Positions 6,226 through 8,917 of a stretch of DNA of 8,917 nt are shown piece by piece. Made by a program: the position numbers and the translations under genes. Origin of the DNA: Campylobacteraceae bacterium (GTDB lineage: Bacteria > Campylobacterota > Campylobacteria > Campylobacterales > Sulfurovaceae). How positions within the stretch are numbered: the stretch's first letter is position 1; the number at the start of each line of letters is the position of its first letter. The notes beneath the pieces are model-generated. The model saw only the letters and a program-made list of their open reading frames with translations. It was not told where the DNA came from and did no database searches. The DNA lies in NCBI GenBank assembly GCA_027063105.1, contig JAMOSL010000119.1, positions 1 through 8,917 on the forward strand, read 5' to 3'.

Positions 6226-7320
6226 ATGCAGTTCAGAGCAATAAACATACCTTGTGAAAGCTGTGGAGCTTACATGGTTTACTCTCCTAAAGAGAATAAA
6301 TTACATTGTGAATTTTGTAGTAGCACAGCGAATATCCCTCTAGGTAGGAGTGTATTTACCGAAGATTATAATAGTGCTATACACTCTCATCCAATGTTAT
6401 ATGAAGATGATAGTAGTAATGAAATTATTACTAAAATTGTTACTTGTAAAAAATGTAATGCCAGTTTTGAATTAGCTCCAAAAATATTTTCTGATTTATG
6501 TCCATATTGTCAAACTCCTGCAATTATAAATTGCATTCAAGATATAACACCTCATGGAATACTTCCATTTCTTATTACTCAAAAAGAGGCTCAAGATAGA
6601 TTCAAGATATGGGTAGGATCAAGATGGTTTGCACCAGATGCCTTTAAAAAATATTTAGATGATAGTAAAAAACTTATAGGGTATTATTTTCCTTTCTGGA
6701 GTTATGATACAAGAACAATAACCAATTATCAAGGGCAAAGAGGTGATGCATATTTTGTAACGGTTAGTCAAACAGTTACGGTAAATGGAAAAGAAGAGAC
6801 TAGAATGGTTCAAGAGAGAAGAATAAGATGGTCTCATGCTAGTGGAATGGTTGAAGTATCATTTGATGACTTGACTGTAGGAGCTAGTAATACAATAAAT
6901 CGTAATAGATTAGATGAGATAGATCCTTGGTATTGTGAAGAAGTTCAAGAATTTAACATAAAATATATTAGTGGATTTAAGGCAGAAGAGTATGATATTG
7001 AACTTGAAGATGGTTTTGAAATCGCCAAGGATAAAATGCAACCTATTATAGAAAGAGAAATAAGAGAAGATATTGGTGGAGATGAGCAGAGGATAAATAA
7101 TATGCAGACACAATATAATAATATAGGTTATAAAAATCTTCTATTTCCTGTCTGGACAGCATCATTTAATTATGAAAGAAAAGATTATCAATATGCAATT
7201 AATGCAAGAAGTGGAAAGATTGTAGGAGATAGACCATATAGTTACATAAAAATAGCATTTGCAGTTATAAGTGCTTTAGCTATTACTGGTCTAATATATT
7301 ATTTTACTCAACAACCTTAA
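6226..7320 (+). CDS. Double zinc-ribbon tail-anchored membrane protein (TFIIB-type zinc ribbon family)
   Basis: The 364-residue product has two N-terminal four-cysteine zinc ribbons, C10-x2-C13/C28-x2-C31 and C74-x2-C77/C92-x2-C95. A conserved middle domain follows, with YYFPFWSYDT (153-162), YQGQRGDAYFV (168-178) and DIGGDEQRI (282-290). Near the end is FPVWTASFNY (307-316) with NARSGKIVGDRPYS (326-339), then one hydrophobic helix at about 341-360 and only four more residues. Topology is therefore tail-anchored with the bulk in the cytoplasm. Homologues are commonly labelled 'primosomal protein N'/superfamily II helicase', but there is no Walker motif or helicase motif here, so that name should not be used. 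Function is unknown. Related zinc-ribbon membrane proteins occur next to SPFH proteins in Psp-like loci. The ATG is 2 bases after the SPFH stop with no visible ribosome-binding site, which suggests translational coupling. It faces the minus-strand gene starting its stop codon 2 bases later. Confidence 0.85.
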   Translation: MQFRAINIPCESCGAYMVYSPKENKLHCEFCSSTANIPLGRSVFTEDYNSAIHSHPMLYEDDSSNEIITKIVTCKKCNASFELAPKIFSDLCPYCQTPAIINCIQDITPHGILPFLITQKEAQDRFKIWVGSRWFAPDAFKKYLDDSKKLIGYYFPFWSYDTRTITNYQGQRGDAYFVTVSQTVTVNGKEETRMVQERRIRWSHASGMVEVSFDDLTVGASNTINRNRLDEIDPWYCEEVQEFNIKYISGFKAEEYDIELEDGFEIAKDKMQPIIEREIREDIGGDEQRINNMQTQYNNIGYKNLLFPVWTASFNYERKDYQYAINARSGKIVGDRPYSYIKIAFAVISALAITGLIYYFTQQP

Positions 7321-7336
7321 ACTTACCAATAAGGTT
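7313..7336. terminator. Possible bidirectional hairpin across two convergent stop codons
   Basis: AACCTTA (7313-7319) pairs perfectly with TAAGGTT (7330-7336) around a 10-base loop, and covers the stop codons of both convergent genes (7318-7320 plus; 7325-7323 minus). The stem has only two G-C pairs. On the plus strand it is followed by a short T/A-rich stretch rather than a clean U-run. It is the only terminator-like structure at this junction, but could be chance. Confidence 0.3.
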
Positions 7337-8825
7337 TATATTCTGGGAAGTTCTTTGGGGTTTTAAATATAATACACTCTTTTATAGCATTAATTTTACA
7401 ATATTTTCCAAACTCTTCTAAAGAGGGGGTTGCTCTTCTCCCTCTCCAATATACATTTTCTTTATATATATATTTTAAAACAACTAGTATATCTGCTCTA
7501 GCATAGAATAGTGAATTATGATATTTCTTTTTGTACAATTTTAATTCCTTTCCTATAATTTCTATCTCTGAAGAAGAAAGATTAAATCTTACTTTATCTC
7601 CTTTTATACTCTCTTTTAAAGACAATATATTTTTATAGTAATTATGAGAACTAGAAATATGTTTTGAGTATAATATAACTGATAATAATATACTTATTAT
7701 AGAAATATTAAATATATACAAATGATTTTTTGGTTTTGACGCTAAATAAGATGTTAAATAATATACTGAAACTGATAATAAAATAAAAAGTGATGAACTA
7801 TAATAAACTCTATGAATTACATTTATTTTTGTTAATAATGCACTCAATCCAGCACTAAAAGAGAAGATAGGAATTAGTATAAATAGAGAAGTAATAGATA
7901 AAAAAATTAGAACTTTTTTATCTGTATGAATATAATTATTTCTAAGAGATATTAATAATAAAAGAGTAAAAAAAAGTATCACATACATTAACTCATTAAT
8001 GGCAGAATTAGCTCTATTTAAACTATTTATAACTATATTACCTTCATGTAAAATAAGATGATACAAATCAATAAATTGCGCGTGATATATAAAATCTAAT
8101 AACCTCGTATCTTCTGCTTGATATGATTTGGAGAAAAGAATAATTAAAATTAATAATGGAAGTAGAATATAAAAATATTTTTTAATTATATATAGTGTTT
8201 TGTTGAAAAAAATAAGAGATAATGTAATAATATATAATATATAATATATATATTCCATAGAATGAATCTGTATAATGAAAAGTGATAAAATTAGTATCTG
8301 AACCATATAAAATATCTTCAATTTTAATACTGGATTCTCAAGATATATAATTATTGTTAAAGCAGTTATATACCAAAATAAAGGCAATGTTATCTGATAA
8401 CTAATTGAGTACCACATAATCCAAATATGATGATAATACATTGAGAATGTCGCAAATATTGTAAACCATATAACCGTTGACCAATATGCCATATATTTAT
8501 GATGTAATTTAGCTGATTTTACATATATATTTCGTATGACTACCAAGCTAAATAAATATACTGCTCCAAAACTAATTAGAGATTGGACTATATGTATTAT
8601 CTTAGCTCTTAAAAGAATATCAGATGATAATATACCTATAAAATTAAATAGATTTCGCCATATTAGATGCCACAACTCTCTAGCTTCTGGAATAGTTGTA
8701 TAATCATAAGGATTATCTATTGCTATTAAATGAGCCCACATATCATAAGGATAACGCATAAATGGATTACTTATAAATATTATCCCAATTGTTATAAATA
8801 AAATTATATAAAAGATTCTATTCAA
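7323..8825 (-). CDS. Polytopic membrane protein, possibly GT-C-like glycosyltransferase
   Basis: I do not recognise this family. The 500-residue product has about eleven hydrophobic segments, by eye at 4-20, 77-98, 112-130, 138-161, 170-187, 191-207, 217-233, 279-294, 305-324, 342-361 and 369-386, then a soluble tail of about 110 residues (388-500). After the first segment the loop reads PYDMWAH (26-32). An acidic residue in that loop is a feature of GT-C glycosyltransferases acting on lipid-linked sugars, so an envelope polysaccharide or lipid-modification role is possible but weakly supported. The start is a TTG (8825-8823) that overlaps the end of the upstream partial gene by 8 bases. It keeps the whole first membrane segment, whereas the next ATGs (codons 23 and 29) would delete it. 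No good ribosome-binding site is visible, so translational coupling is likely. The gene is visibly more A/T-rich than its neighbours, with heavy Ile/Leu/Tyr/Phe content. Confidence 0.75.
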   Translation of the reverse strand: MNRIFYIILFITIGIIFISNPFMRYPYDMWAHLIAIDNPYDYTTIPEARELWHLIWRNLFNFIGILSSDILLRAKIIHIVQSLISFGAVYLFSLVVIRNIYVKSAKLHHKYMAYWSTVIWFTIFATFSMYYHHIWIMWYSISYQITLPLFWYITALTIIIYLENPVLKLKIFYMVQILILSLFIIQIHSMEYIYYILYIITLSLIFFNKTLYIIKKYFYILLPLLILIILFSKSYQAEDTRLLDFIYHAQFIDLYHLILHEGNIVINSLNRANSAINELMYVILFFTLLLLISLRNNYIHTDKKVLIFLSITSLFILIPIFSFSAGLSALLTKINVIHRVYYSSSLFILLSVSVYYLTSYLASKPKNHLYIFNISIISILLSVILYSKHISSSHNYYKNILSLKESIKGDKVRFNLSSSEIEIIGKELKLYKKKYHNSLFYARADILVVLKYIYKENVYWRGRRATPSLEEFGKYCKINAIKECIIFKTPKNFPEYKPYW

Positions 8826-8917
8826 TAGTTATATCACTTTGTAAATCAAAAAATCCAACCATCTGATGACTACCTATTACTTCAAATAGAATAACATCAT
8901 ATAATCTTGTATATACC
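8818..8917 (-). CDS. C-terminal fragment of an unrecognised protein (partial)
   Basis: On the minus strand an open frame enters from the right edge and runs 32 codons to a TAG at 8820-8818. The visible end includes RLYDVILFEVIGSHQMVGF and finishes in SDITIE. The frame overlaps the TTG start of the membrane-protein gene by 8 bases (TTGAATAG), the kind of junction expected in an operon with coupled translation. The mixed hydrophobic and charged composition looks like real protein rather than random AT-rich translation, but I cannot name a family. The start lies outside the window. Confidence 0.6.
   Translation of the reverse strand, partial: VYTRLYDVILFEVIGSHQMVGFFDLQSDITIE

Noticed and set aside
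6655..7113. Minus-strand open frames at 6655-6837 and 6910-7113 inside the zinc-ribbon gene
   Set aside because: Antisense to the conserved middle domain, short, and without ribosome-binding sites.
1..8917. CRISPR array, tRNA, rRNA, insertion sequence or attachment site
   Set aside because: No regularly spaced repeats, cloverleaf-like sequence, transposase-like protein or flanking direct repeats were seen on reading both strands.

Overview
This AT-rich 8.9 kb window most resembles a chromosomal segment of a Campylobacterota (epsilonproteobacterial) genome. The evidence is the divergent arrangement lon-bamD / proC, a neighbourhood shared with Campylobacter and, for lon-bamD, with Helicobacter, together with low GC and strong A/T-ending codon use. 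In the flagellated relatives a fliW gene lies beside bamD. Here only 99 bp separate bamD from proC and no fliW is present, which would suit a non-flagellated lineage such as Sulfurovum. That placement is inference.

Layout. Positions 1-11 (minus) hold what looks like the first codons of a gene downstream of lon. Positions 47-2470 (minus) encode the Lon protease, and 2499-3140 (minus) encode the BamD lipoprotein. They read in the same direction with short gaps, as a bamD-lon operon of envelope assembly and proteostasis genes. Positions 3141-3239 form a divergent promoter region with a perfect 7+4+7 palindrome. Then come four plus-strand genes with almost no spacing: proC (3240-3986), a TelA-family protein (4000-5115), an SPFH-domain protein with a C-terminal GYF_2-like domain (5120-6223), and a double zinc-ribbon, tail-anchored membrane protein (6226-7320). 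Gaps are 13, 4 and 2 bp, so these are probably one transcript. On the minus strand, facing this operon and 2 bp from its end, is a very AT-rich polytopic membrane protein (7323-8825). It starts at a TTG that overlaps the end of another minus-strand gene entering from the right edge (8818-8917, partial).

The most interesting part is the TelA / SPFH-GYF / zinc-ribbon-TM cassette. Each family is known, but the combination looks like a self-contained membrane-associated stress module: a soluble helical protein (TelA), an SPFH scaffold with no transmembrane helix but an amphipathic N-terminus and a putative proline-binding domain, and a tail-anchored Zn-ribbon protein on the inner membrane. It recalls the Bacillus PspA/SPFH/Zn-ribbon membrane-stress operon, with TelA in place of PspA. 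The zinc-ribbon protein belongs to a family often named as a primosomal N'/superfamily II helicase, but it has no helicase motifs. No CRISPR array, tRNA, rRNA, insertion sequence or attachment site was seen.
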